A stretch of DNA of 8,914 nt from an uncultured Collinsella sp. (GTDB lineage: Bacteria; Actinomycetota; Coriobacteriia; Coriobacteriales; Coriobacteriaceae). Location of the stretch: NCBI GenBank assembly GCA_900548515.1, contig URKU01000078.1, positions 1-8,914 of the forward strand, given 5' to 3'. Below the pieces are notes generated by a model, which searched no databases, was not told the DNA's origin, and worked only from the letters and a program-made list of their open reading frames with translations. Made by a program: the position numbers and the translations under genes. Below, one piece after another: positions 1 through 6,003 of this stretch; position 1 is the stretch's first letter, and each line of letters opens with the position of its first letter.

Positions 1-280
1 GCGCCTTCTCGGCGGCGATGCGCTCGCGCTCTGCCTCGGCAGCGCGTGCTGCCTCCTCGGCGGCGGCTGCCTGCTCCTCGGCCTGCTTGGCGGCCTCGAC
101 TTCCTTCGCGCGGGCCTCGATCACCGAGGCGAGCTGCTTGCGGACCATGGCGACATAGGCGTCCTCCAGGGCGGAGGAAGCGGACTTAGCGGGAATCTTC
201 ATTTCGGCGAGATGACCCATCAGTTCCTTGGAGGTCATGCCGAACTCTTTGGCCAGGGTGGACACACGGACTTTTGCCAT
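1..280 (-). CDS. infB: Translation initiation factor IF-2, N-terminal part (cut by window edge)
   Basis: IF-2 is the GTPase that brings initiator fMet-tRNA to the 30S subunit and promotes 50S joining. Only the first 93 codons are visible; the GTPase and tRNA-binding domains lie beyond base 1. The protein begins MAKVRVSTLAKEFGMTSKEL, the classic IF2_N helical domain (about residues 1-52, with the conserved pattern of a short strand, 'LAKE.G', then 'L...L'). It is followed from about residue 55 by a charged Ala/Glu/Arg-rich linker (for example AAKQAEEQAAAAEEAARAAE), typical of long actinobacterial IF-2 linkers. The start is the ATG at 278-280; upstream there is only a modest purine-rich ribosome binding site (GGTAGGTGAAG). 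It is the third gene of the rimP-nusA-infB operon, 91 bases after the nusA stop. The identification is firm because both sequence and operon position agree. Confidence 0.95.
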   Translation of the reverse strand, partial: MAKVRVSTLAKEFGMTSKELMGHLAEMKIPAKSASSALEDAYVAMVRKQLASVIEARAKEVEAAKQAEEQAAAAEEAARAAEAERERIAAEKA

Positions 281-301
281 ATGACTTCACCTACCCTTTC
301 T

Positions 302-316
302 GGCACCTTGGGTGCC
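302..316 (-). other. Small hairpin in the nusA-infB gap
   Basis: GGCACC and GGTGCC form a perfect 6-bp stem around a 3-base loop, lying 21 bases upstream of the infB start codon. No T-run follows on the minus strand, so it is not an intrinsic terminator. It could be an RNA processing site or could modulate access to the weak infB ribosome binding site. The rest of the 91-base gap holds only a GC-rich stretch (GCGCGCGGTCGCGC) near the nusA stop. The structure is visible; any role is inference. Confidence 0.3.
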
Positions 317-371
317 TAGAGACTGAACAAGCGTGGGGTATGCGCTGGGACCCGCCCGGCGCGACCGCGCG

Positions 372-1619
372 CTAGATCAGGTCCTCCGCATCATCGAAGG
401 CGTCGGTGTCGTGAACACCGCAGAAACGGGAGCCGGGACGGGCCTGGTTGCGGCACTGGATGCCGTCCTCGGACACGAACTCGCAGCGACGGACGTCCTC
501 GTCCTCCTCGTCACCGATCAGGTCGGCGGCGGGCTCCTCGTGAACGGGAACGTTCTTGAGGATGTCGGCGGCAAGGGTCTCGGACTTGATGTCGATGTGC
601 CAGCCGGTCAGGCGCGCGGCGAGGCGGGCGTTCTGGCCCTCCTTGCCGATGGCGAGGGACAGCTGGTCGTCGGGCACGATGACGCCGGCATAGGCCTTCT
701 CCTCGTCGATAAGGACGCGGGTGACCTTGGCGGGCGACAGGGCGTTGGCGACGTAGACGGCCGGATCGGCATCCCACAGGATGACGTCGACGCGCTCGCC
801 ACGGAGCTCGCCCACGACAGCGCGAACACGGCTGCCCTTGGGGCCGACGCAGGCGCCCACGGGATCCAGGCGATCGTCGAGCGAATGGACGGCGACCTTG
901 GAGCGCTGGCCGGGCTCGCGGGCGATGGACTTGATCTGGACGGTGCCCTCATAGATCTCGGGCACCTCCTGCTCAAACAGACGACGCATGAGCTCGGGGT
1001 GGGTGCGGGAGATGACAATCGGCGGACGGCTGTGCTCGCCACGAACCGGCTGCAGGTTGGAGTTGGGGTCGCGAACGTCGATGATCACGGCTTTGATGTG
1101 CTGGTTGTGAAGGTAGCGCTCGCCCATCGGACGCTCGTTGCGCTCGTTCTCGTAACGGCGCTGGTCGAAGTGCGGAAGCTCGGCCTCGACGCCCTCGCGA
1201 ATCTTGACGATCGTGAAGTCGGGCGTGGACTGCAGCACGGTACCACTGATGAGGTCACCGATGCGGCCGGAGAACTCCTCGTAGATCTGCTCGCGGGCGG
1301 AGTTGCGCACGATGGCGTTGATCTCGGCCTTGGCGTGCTGGGCGGCGATGCGGCTCGTGTTCTTGGGAGTGACGTCGATCTCCTCGAACTCGGTGAAGTT
1401 GCCCTCCTCGTCCATGGAATCGTCGATCGGCTCCAGACGGTAGACGTAGATCTTACCGGTGGTGCGGTCGATGGTCACCTTGGCGCCCCACTCAAGATGC
1501 AGGATCTCGGCATAGCTCTTGGCGAGCGACTGCTCCAGGCGGTCGATCAGGTAGAGCTGGTCGATGTGCTTCTCTTGGCAAAGCTCCATCAGGGCGGACA
1601 TCATGTCGGATGCTGCCAT
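372..1619 (-). CDS. nusA: Transcription termination/antitermination factor NusA with Cys-rich C-terminal tail
   Basis: NusA binds RNA polymerase and nascent RNA and modulates pausing, intrinsic termination and antitermination. The protein is 415 residues. An N-terminal RNAP-binding domain spans about 1-118, an S1 domain about 119-192, KH1 about 193-280 (DPVGACVGPKGSRV, GxxG loop at 259-262) and KH2 about 281-348 (AIGKEGQNARLAARLTGW, loop at 325-328). After an acidic linker (361-376) comes an unusual tail with C379, C389, C400 and H403 in the arrangement C-x9-C-x10-C-x2-H, resembling a small zinc-binding motif. The E. coli acidic repeats are absent, as in most Gram-positive NusA proteins. I chose the ATG at 1617-1619, preceded by GGAAGGAAAG inside the 3' end of rimP; an in-frame ATG 33 bases earlier would add a non-conserved MTSSPRRKESK. 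The gene begins one base after the rimP stop, which implies translational coupling. The identification is certain; the tail's function is unknown. Confidence 0.97.
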   Translation of the reverse strand: MAASDMMSALMELCQEKHIDQLYLIDRLEQSLAKSYAEILHLEWGAKVTIDRTTGKIYVYRLEPIDDSMDEEGNFTEFEEIDVTPKNTSRIAAQHAKAEINAIVRNSAREQIYEEFSGRIGDLISGTVLQSTPDFTIVKIREGVEAELPHFDQRRYENERNERPMGERYLHNQHIKAVIIDVRDPNSNLQPVRGEHSRPPIVISRTHPELMRRLFEQEVPEIYEGTVQIKSIAREPGQRSKVAVHSLDDRLDPVGACVGPKGSRVRAVVGELRGERVDVILWDADPAVYVANALSPAKVTRVLIDEEKAYAGVIVPDDQLSLAIGKEGQNARLAARLTGWHIDIKSETLAADILKNVPVHEEPAADLIGDEEDEDVRRCEFVSEDGIQCRNQARPGSRFCGVHDTDAFDDAEDLI

Positions 1620-1620
1620 C

Positions 1621-2115
1621 TTACTTTCCTTCCTTCGCGGGCTTGAAGTCATAGGTGGGCTTCAACTTGCACTTTTTAACATCAGAGAAATCGAGGGTGA
1701 CGGACTCGCCATCCTCGAGCTCGAGGGTCACGTTCGTCTCGGTGGCGGCGGCAATCTTGCCGGCGTACTTGCGACGGCCCTCGGTGGCGGTGGAGGTGAG
1801 CTCGCAGTTCTCGCCCACAAAGCGGGCAAAGTCACGCGGACGGCGCAGCGGGCGCGCCATACCCGGGCTAGAAACCTCGAGCGTATAGCTCGAAGAGATG
1901 GGGTCGAGCTCCTCGATCACATCGCCGACCCATTTAGTGTTGGCCGTGACGTCATTGAGCGACAGGCTCTGACCCTCGGCACCCTCGATACGCACACGCA
2001 CGCAGGGGGCCTTGGTGGCACCCACGAGCTCAACGTCGACGATGTCGACATCGTGCTGGGGAGCAACGGCCTCGAGCGCGTCGATGATCGCCTGCTCGGT
2101 CTTGGTCTTGACCAT
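1621..2115 (-). CDS. rimP: Ribosome maturation factor RimP
   Basis: RimP (YlxS/YhbC family) acts in the cytoplasm in late assembly of the 30S ribosomal subunit. The 164-residue product has the family's usual size. It shows an N-terminal alpha/beta domain (about 1-85, VDIVDVELVG at 23-32) ending in the signature YTLEVSSPGMARPLRRPRDF (77-96). A C-terminal SH3-like beta barrel follows (about 97-150: FVGENCELT, YAGKI, VTLEL, VTLDFSDVKKCKL). The ATG at 2113-2115 is preferred because GGAGGT (2122-2127 on the minus strand) lies six bases upstream. The reading frame stays open back to 2370, but that stretch has no RimP similarity and contains the terminator hairpin. It is the first gene of the operon with nusA and infB, the usual context for this family. 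Confidence 0.95.
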   Translation of the reverse strand: MVKTKTEQAIIDALEAVAPQHDVDIVDVELVGATKAPCVRVRIEGAEGQSLSLNDVTANTKWVGDVIEELDPISSSYTLEVSSPGMARPLRRPRDFARFVGENCELTSTATEGRRKYAGKIAAATETNVTLELEDGESVTLDFSDVKKCKLKPTYDFKPAKEGK

Positions 2116-2135
2116 TGCGGCACCTCCATCCATAC

Positions 2136-2168
2136 AAAAAAGAAGCGGGGCCGAAACCCCACTTCTTT
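2136..2168 (-). terminator. Intrinsic terminator hairpin in the rimP leader (attenuator-like)
   Basis: On the minus strand AAGAAGTGGGG and CCCCGCTTCTT pair around a 6-base loop (TTTCGG), giving an 11-12 bp stem. The one plus-strand mismatch becomes a U-G wobble in minus-strand RNA, and the stem runs straight into a T6 tract (2136-2141). This is a textbook Rho-independent terminator oriented toward rimP. It ends eight bases before the rimP ribosome binding site, and no minus-strand gene ends upstream of it (leuS has its own terminator at 3101-3136). It therefore most likely limits read-through into rimP-nusA-infB rather than ending another transcript. Confidence 0.75.
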
Positions 2169-2193
2169 CAATTACAACTTCATTTGCAAGCAA

Positions 2194-2222
2194 ACTATAC
2201 CAATACCTGCGCAAACGTGCAA
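2194..2222 (-). promoter_or_regulatory. Predicted promoter of the rimP-nusA-infB operon
   Basis: On the minus strand TTGCAC (2217-2222) is separated by exactly 17 bases from TATAGT (2194-2199). The -10 box matches the sigma-70 consensus at five of six positions and the -35 box at three of six. Initiation would fall near 2187, giving a leader of about 70 bases that contains the terminator hairpin and the rimP ribosome binding site. This is prediction from sequence only. Confidence 0.45.
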
Positions 2223-2473
2223 CCACAACACAAACCCGCAGGTCAGCGTGAGCACAGGTTCTCCACAAGAAATGAATAATTGGGCGAGAACCACCACATG
2301 GCACTCCCCTAAAAGCCCCAAAACGGGCCATGCGTCCCAGCCCGTCAGGCAAATCGGGCCCCATGGGCATTCCGTAACTGAGTGTATATCGGCCAGACTA
2401 GTGCTAAGGGACATTCTGTAGCAAGAAAAACGACCCCTCATATTGCCCGCACGCCCTTCCAGAACCTCTACGG
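2223..2473. other. Gene-free stretch between the rimP promoter and the lipoprotein gene
   Basis: This is the remainder of the 371-base divergent intergenic region. It must hold the promoter of the plus-strand lipoprotein gene, but I cannot pick a convincing -35/-10 pair; TATATC near 2385 and CATATT near 2440 are the only AT-rich -10-like hexamers. Short inverted repeats occur (ACGGGC 2323-2328 with GCCCGT 2340-2345; GCCC/GGGC around CAT near 2358-2368), with no tract or context to assign a role. No tRNA or small conserved ORF is recognisable. Confidence 0.4.
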
Positions 2474-2486
2474 CAAGGAGGCACCC

Positions 2487-3059
2487 ATGAAACGCCTAGG
2501 CACCCTCTGCATGACTGCGCTCGCCATCGCAACGTGCTCGTTGGCCCTCTTGGGCTGCGGCAACGCGAATGGCAAAACCGACACATGCGAACCGAACCCT
2601 GGCAGCACAAAAGCCATCGAGAAAACGACGCCATCGGAGAGCTTCGACAAAATAGACGAAGATATCGTCGATCCCCAGAGTCTGGGCCCCGAACCCCAAG
2701 AACAGTTCCCCATCGACCTTGAGGCAGACGAGAACGTCCATGTTACCTGCGAAGGCAAGGACACCGACGGCTACGGGGACGCCGCGCTCGTCTTTACGGT
2801 GACCAACAACACCGGTGTCGACATGATGTTTGGCGATGTGGACTCCTATGCCTACGTCAACGGTGTCGTCCGCGACGTACGCATACGCCAGCCCGTCGCC
2901 GCAGGCGAAGAAGCGACCGCCATGCTCACCTTTGTAGGCACCTTCGACGACCCGGACTTTGATGTGAACAACGACCTCATCGACATCTACCTCAACATTT
3001 GGATGTTCGAAGAGGCAACAGGCAACGTTTACTTTAGGGACCTGGTACACATACCGTAG
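2487..3059 (+). CDS. Predicted lipoprotein of unknown function
   Basis: The 190-residue product has a clear lipoprotein signal peptide: basic MKR, a hydrophobic core (about 4-22) and a lipobox LLGC with the lipidated cysteine at C24. A polar, acidic, low-complexity linker follows (about 25-80, rich in Asp, Glu, Pro, Thr). A globular part (about 82-190) appears all-beta, with the pattern ALVFTVTNNTG (100-110), as in small extracellular immunoglobulin-like sandwich domains (DUF4352/DUF5067-type lipoproteins), then MLTFVGTF and IYLNIWMF. It would be anchored to the outer face of the membrane. The ATG at 2487 has an ideal AAGGAGG (2475-2481) upstream; the frame is open from 2382 but without signal-peptide logic. 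It is a single gene, opposite in strand to its neighbours, converging on leuS. I recognise no specific function; the domain resemblance is tentative. Confidence 0.85.
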   Translation: MKRLGTLCMTALAIATCSLALLGCGNANGKTDTCEPNPGSTKAIEKTTPSESFDKIDEDIVDPQSLGPEPQEQFPIDLEADENVHVTCEGKDTDGYGDAALVFTVTNNTGVDMMFGDVDSYAYVNGVVRDVRIRQPVAAGEEATAMLTFVGTFDDPDFDVNNDLIDIYLNIWMFEEATGNVYFRDLVHIP

Positions 3060-3100
3060 AAGACGGTGCGACGCACTGACTAAGCAGGGCACACAACACA

Positions 3101-3136
3101 AAACGAGGGACGACCCAACCGGACCGTCCCTCGTTT
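3101..3136. terminator. Shared bidirectional terminator, lipoprotein gene / leuS
   Basis: AAACGAGGGACG (3101-3112) and CGTCCCTCGTTT (3125-3136) form a perfect 12-bp stem around a 12-base loop. It sits between two converging genes, 42 bases after the lipoprotein stop and 28 bases after the leuS stop. T-rich ends follow in both directions (TTTATT on plus, TTTTGTGTTG on minus), so it probably ends both transcripts. Confidence 0.8.
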
Positions 3137-3163
3137 ATTGCATGTCAGCTTTACGCGCAGCGC

Positions 3164-5740
3164 TTACTTGACCACAAGGTTGACCAGCTTGCCGGGCACG
3201 CAGATGGCCTTGACGACCGTCTTGCCCTCAAGCCACTTGGCAACGGCTTCCTCGGCGGCAGACTGCATCTCCTCGTTGGAGGCGTCGCGGGCGACGTCGA
3301 TGCGGCCACGGACCTTACCGAGCACCTGCACGACGATCTGCACCGTGTCCTCGATGGACTCGGCCAAGTCGAACTCGGGCCAGGCGGCGGTGTAGGCGTT
3401 GCCCTCGCAGCCGAGTGCCTCGTGCCACAGCTCGTCGGCCCAGAACGGGCAGATGGGGGCAAGGACACTCACGATGTCCTTGGCCACGCCGTAGCACAGA
3501 GCCTTATCGCGGTCAGCACCCTCGGTGGCGTTGAGGTAGGCGCTCGCCGCGTTGACGAGCTCCATGACGGCCGAGATCGCAGTGTTGAACTGGCCGCGGT
3601 CGAAGTCCTCGGTGCACTTGGCGATGGTACGGTGACGCTCGCGATAGAGCTTCATCGCGGTCTCGTCGAGCGCGGACTTGTCGAAGGCCACGTTGGCGTC
3701 GCCGGACTGGACGAGCTGCCACACGATACGCCAGGCGCGCTTAATGAAGCGGTTGGCGCCCTCAACGGCCTTAGGATCCCAGTCGAAGTCCTTCTCGGGC
3801 GGGGCGATAAACAGGATCGCCAGACGCATGGTGTCGGCGCCGTAGGGCTCGATGACCGAGCTCGGGGGCACGACGTTGCCCTTGGACTTGGACATGGTGT
3901 CGCCGTTCTCGTCCTTGACCATGCCCTGGCACAGCAGGTTGGTGAAGGGCTCGTCCACGCTCAGCAGGCCCAGGTCGCGCAGCGCCTTGGTAAAGAAGCG
4001 ACTGTAGAGCAGGTGCAGAATGGCGTGCTCGATGCCGCCGATGTAGTTATCGACGGGCATCCAACGGTCTGCCGCCTCGCGGGAGAAGGGCAGCTCGGTG
4101 TTGTGCGGGTCGGTATAGCGCAGGTAATACCAGCTGGAGCAGGTGAACGTGTCCATGGTATCGGTCTCACGCTTAGCCGGGCGGCCGCAGACCGGGCAGG
4201 TGGTCTCGTAGAACTCCTTACACTCGGCGAGGGTCTCGCCGGCGCCCAGGTCCAGATTCTCGGGCAGCGTCACCGGCAGCTGATCCTCGGGCACGGGCAC
4301 AATGCCGCAGTGCTCGCAGTGGATGGCCGGGATGGGGTTGCCCCAATAACGCTGGCGGGAGATGAGCCAGTCGCGTAAGCGGAACTCGACCTTGCGACGG
4401 CCGCAGCCCATGGCCTCGAGGTCGGCCACGATCGCAGCCTCGCCCTCGGAGTGCTTGCCGCCGCGCATGCCGGTGTACTTGCCGGACTGGACGAGCGTGC
4501 CCTCGGCAGCGTGGGCGCAATCCCAGTCGACGGTCTCGGCATGGAAGGTATCGATGGTCTCGCCGCTGGCCTCGACGGCAGCGCGGTCGTCATCGTCCAG
4601 GATAATCGGCACGATGGGCAGGTCATACTTGCGGGCAAACTCAAAGTCGCGCTGGTCGCCGCAGGGAACGGCCATGACGGCGCCGGTGCCGTAGTCGGCC
4701 ACGACGTAGTCGGCAACCCACACGGGGACCTTCTCGCCGTTGACGGGATTCACCACGTAGCGACCCGTAAAGGCACCGTGCTTCTCGAGGGTGCCCTGTG
4801 CGCGCTCGACGGCAGAGATATGCTTGGAGTCCTCGACGATCTTGGTCACGGCCTCCTCGTACTCCGTGCCCTCGACGAGCTCGTGCAGACGAGCATACTC
4901 GGGAGCCAGGACAAAGAAGGAGACGCCAAAGAGCGTGTCGGCACGCGTGGTGAAGACGGTGATCTTGCCCTCATCGCCCTCGATGGGCTCGCCATCCTTA
5001 TCGCACAGGGTAAAGTCGACCTCGGCGCCCTCGGAGCGGCCGATCCAGTTGGCCTGCATCTGCTTGACGCGCTCGGGCCAGCCGGGGAGCTTCTCCAGAT
5101 CGTCGAGCAGCTCCTGGGAGTACTCGGTGATCTTGTAGTACCACTGCTCAAGATCGCGCTTCTCGGGCTCGGTGCCGCAACGCCAGCACTTGCCCTCGGT
5201 CACCTGCTCGTTGGCCAGAACGGTCTTGCAGTTGGGGCACCAGTTGACCGGGTTCTTCTTACGGTAGACCAGGCCCTTTTCCCACATCTTCTCAAAGATC
5301 CACTGACCCCAGCGGTAATAGTCGGGGCTGCAGGTCTTGACCATGCGATCCAGATCGTAGGAGAAGCCCATGCGCTTCATCGTGGCGAGCGCCTGGTCCA
5401 TGTTCTTATACGTCCAGGCGGCAGCCTGCGTGTTGTGCTTGATAGCGGCGTTCTCGGCGGGCAGGCCAAAGGCGTCAAAGCCGATGGGATGCAGCACGTC
5501 GTAGCCGCGCATGCGGGCCTGACGGGCCATGGCATCGCCGATGGTATAGTTGCGCGCGTGGCCCATGTGCAGGTCGCCCGACGGATACGGGAACATCTCG
5601 AGCACGTACTTCTTGGGCTTAGCAACGTCGGTGTCGACGGCAAAGAGGTTGGAATCCTCCCAGGCCTTCATCCACCGGGACTCAATGGCCTGCGCGTCGT
5701 AGGCAGGGATCTCGTCCTTATGATCTGTGCAATCGCACAT
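3164..5740 (-). CDS. leuS: Leucyl-tRNA synthetase
   Basis: This class Ia synthetase charges tRNA-Leu with leucine in the cytoplasm. The product is 858 residues, a normal bacterial length. The ATP-binding HIGH motif is HMGH (58-61, after EMFPYPSGDL). A zinc-ribbon-like module lies at 168-188 (CPNC...CWRC). The CP1 editing domain has its threonine-rich peptide TVFTTRADT (261-269) and the segment GTGAVMAVPCGDQRD (351-365), whose D365 should match the universally conserved editing aspartate. A second pair of CxxC motifs lies at 475-478 and 515-518. The KMSKS loop is TMSKSKGNV (615-623), followed by the anticodon-binding helical domain and a small C-terminal domain. The ATG at 5738-5740 is chosen because AAGGAG lies seven bases upstream and similarity begins there; the open frame to 5902 only reads through the leader palindrome. 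It appears monocistronic, with an extended -10 promoter at 5904-5912 and the terminator at 3101-3136. Confidence 0.98.
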   Translation of the reverse strand: MCDCTDHKDEIPAYDAQAIESRWMKAWEDSNLFAVDTDVAKPKKYVLEMFPYPSGDLHMGHARNYTIGDAMARQARMRGYDVLHPIGFDAFGLPAENAAIKHNTQAAAWTYKNMDQALATMKRMGFSYDLDRMVKTCSPDYYRWGQWIFEKMWEKGLVYRKKNPVNWCPNCKTVLANEQVTEGKCWRCGTEPEKRDLEQWYYKITEYSQELLDDLEKLPGWPERVKQMQANWIGRSEGAEVDFTLCDKDGEPIEGDEGKITVFTTRADTLFGVSFFVLAPEYARLHELVEGTEYEEAVTKIVEDSKHISAVERAQGTLEKHGAFTGRYVVNPVNGEKVPVWVADYVVADYGTGAVMAVPCGDQRDFEFARKYDLPIVPIILDDDDRAAVEASGETIDTFHAETVDWDCAHAAEGTLVQSGKYTGMRGGKHSEGEAAIVADLEAMGCGRRKVEFRLRDWLISRQRYWGNPIPAIHCEHCGIVPVPEDQLPVTLPENLDLGAGETLAECKEFYETTCPVCGRPAKRETDTMDTFTCSSWYYLRYTDPHNTELPFSREAADRWMPVDNYIGGIEHAILHLLYSRFFTKALRDLGLLSVDEPFTNLLCQGMVKDENGDTMSKSKGNVVPPSSVIEPYGADTMRLAILFIAPPEKDFDWDPKAVEGANRFIKRAWRIVWQLVQSGDANVAFDKSALDETAMKLYRERHRTIAKCTEDFDRGQFNTAISAVMELVNAASAYLNATEGADRDKALCYGVAKDIVSVLAPICPFWADELWHEALGCEGNAYTAAWPEFDLAESIEDTVQIVVQVLGKVRGRIDVARDASNEEMQSAAEEAVAKWLEGKTVVKAICVPGKLVNLVVK

Positions 5741-5766
5741 ATCAGCTCCTTTGTTATGTCGGTTGG

Positions 5767-5885
5767 GGCGGGGCGTTCTTACCTTTACTCGCTGCTGCGG
5801 ACAGTCCTGCGCAAGACGAAGAGCACATTTAGTTCTCTTCTTTGCGTGCGGAACTTGCAGCGAGCAAAGGTAAGAACGCCCCGCC
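5767..5885 (-). repeat. Long inverted repeat / structured leader upstream of leuS
   Basis: Two 29-base arms, 5767-5795 and 5857-5885, are inverted copies of each other (core CGTTCTTACCTTT.CTCGCTGC) with a single difference at 5787/5865. In minus-strand RNA that difference becomes a U-G pair, so all 29 pairs could form. The 61-base interior can also pair with itself (GAAGAG with CTCTTC and CGCAA with TTGCG), giving one very long hairpin. It lies just downstream of the predicted leuS start site and ends 26 bases before the leuS ATG, leaving the ribosome binding site free. No T-run follows, so it is not an ordinary terminator. It lacks the T-box consensus. It may be a leader regulatory RNA or a copy of a dispersed palindromic (REP/MITE-like) element. 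Confidence 0.8.
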
Positions 5886-5903
5886 ACATCGTTAACTCGC
5901 ATG

Positions 5904-5912
5904 ATAATAGCA
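5904..5912 (-). promoter_or_regulatory. Predicted extended -10 promoter of leuS
   Basis: On the minus strand TGCTATTAT is an extended -10 element: TGn followed by TATTAT, five of six to consensus. No good -35 box lies upstream, because that region is occupied by the guaB terminator stem. Initiation would fall around 5895-5898, right before the long inverted repeat, giving a leader of roughly 155 bases. Confidence 0.4.
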
Positions 5913-5920
5913 AATACAAC

Positions 5921-5955
5921 AAGCGAGATGCCTGCGACTTGCGGGCATCTCGCTT
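5921..5955 (-). terminator. Terminator of guaB
   Basis: AAGCGAGATGCCTGC (5921-5935) and GCGGGCATCTCGCTT (5941-5955) form a 15-bp stem with one non-Watson-Crick pair and a 5-base loop. It lies 48 bases beyond the guaB stop. On the minus strand the stem is followed by a T-rich but interrupted tract (TTGTTGTATTTG), consistent with intrinsic termination of guaB before leuS. Confidence 0.75.
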
Positions 5956-6003
5956 TATCTAAATAACGTGGTTGGGAATCAACCTTAATGTGCGGCTCTT
6001 ACC

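Noticed and set aside
333..1646. Long plus-strand open frame (437 codons) antisense to nusA
   Set aside because: Its Gly/Val/Leu/Asp-rich product is the shadow of GC-rich third positions in nusA; no ribosome binding site or domain is seen.
2172..2183. Mini-ORF ATG AAG TTG TAA in the rimP leader
   Set aside because: Three codons with no ribosome binding site; chance occurrence is the simplest reading.
2116..2370. N-terminal extension of RimP to 2370
   Set aside because: The extension reads through a terminator hairpin and the predicted promoter, has no RimP similarity, and a strong ribosome binding site marks the start at 2115.
2170..2486. A tRNA (metY-like) upstream of rimP as in enterobacteria
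   Set aside because: No cloverleaf, T-loop GTTCRA or CCA-adjacent acceptor stem is found on either strand.
5741..5902. N-terminal extension of LeuRS to 5902
   Set aside because: The extra 54 residues are the translated inverted repeat; AAGGAG and family similarity both place the start at 5740.
5741..5902. T-box riboswitch upstream of leuS
   Set aside because: No GGGTGG.ACCGCG-type T-box sequence, no specifier-loop architecture and no terminator/antiterminator pair is seen; the region is a single long hairpin.
4451..5962. Long plus-strand open frame (503 codons) antisense to leuS and its leader
   Set aside because: Low-complexity Gly/Leu/Val product opposite a certain gene, with no recognisable motif; it also runs through the palindrome.
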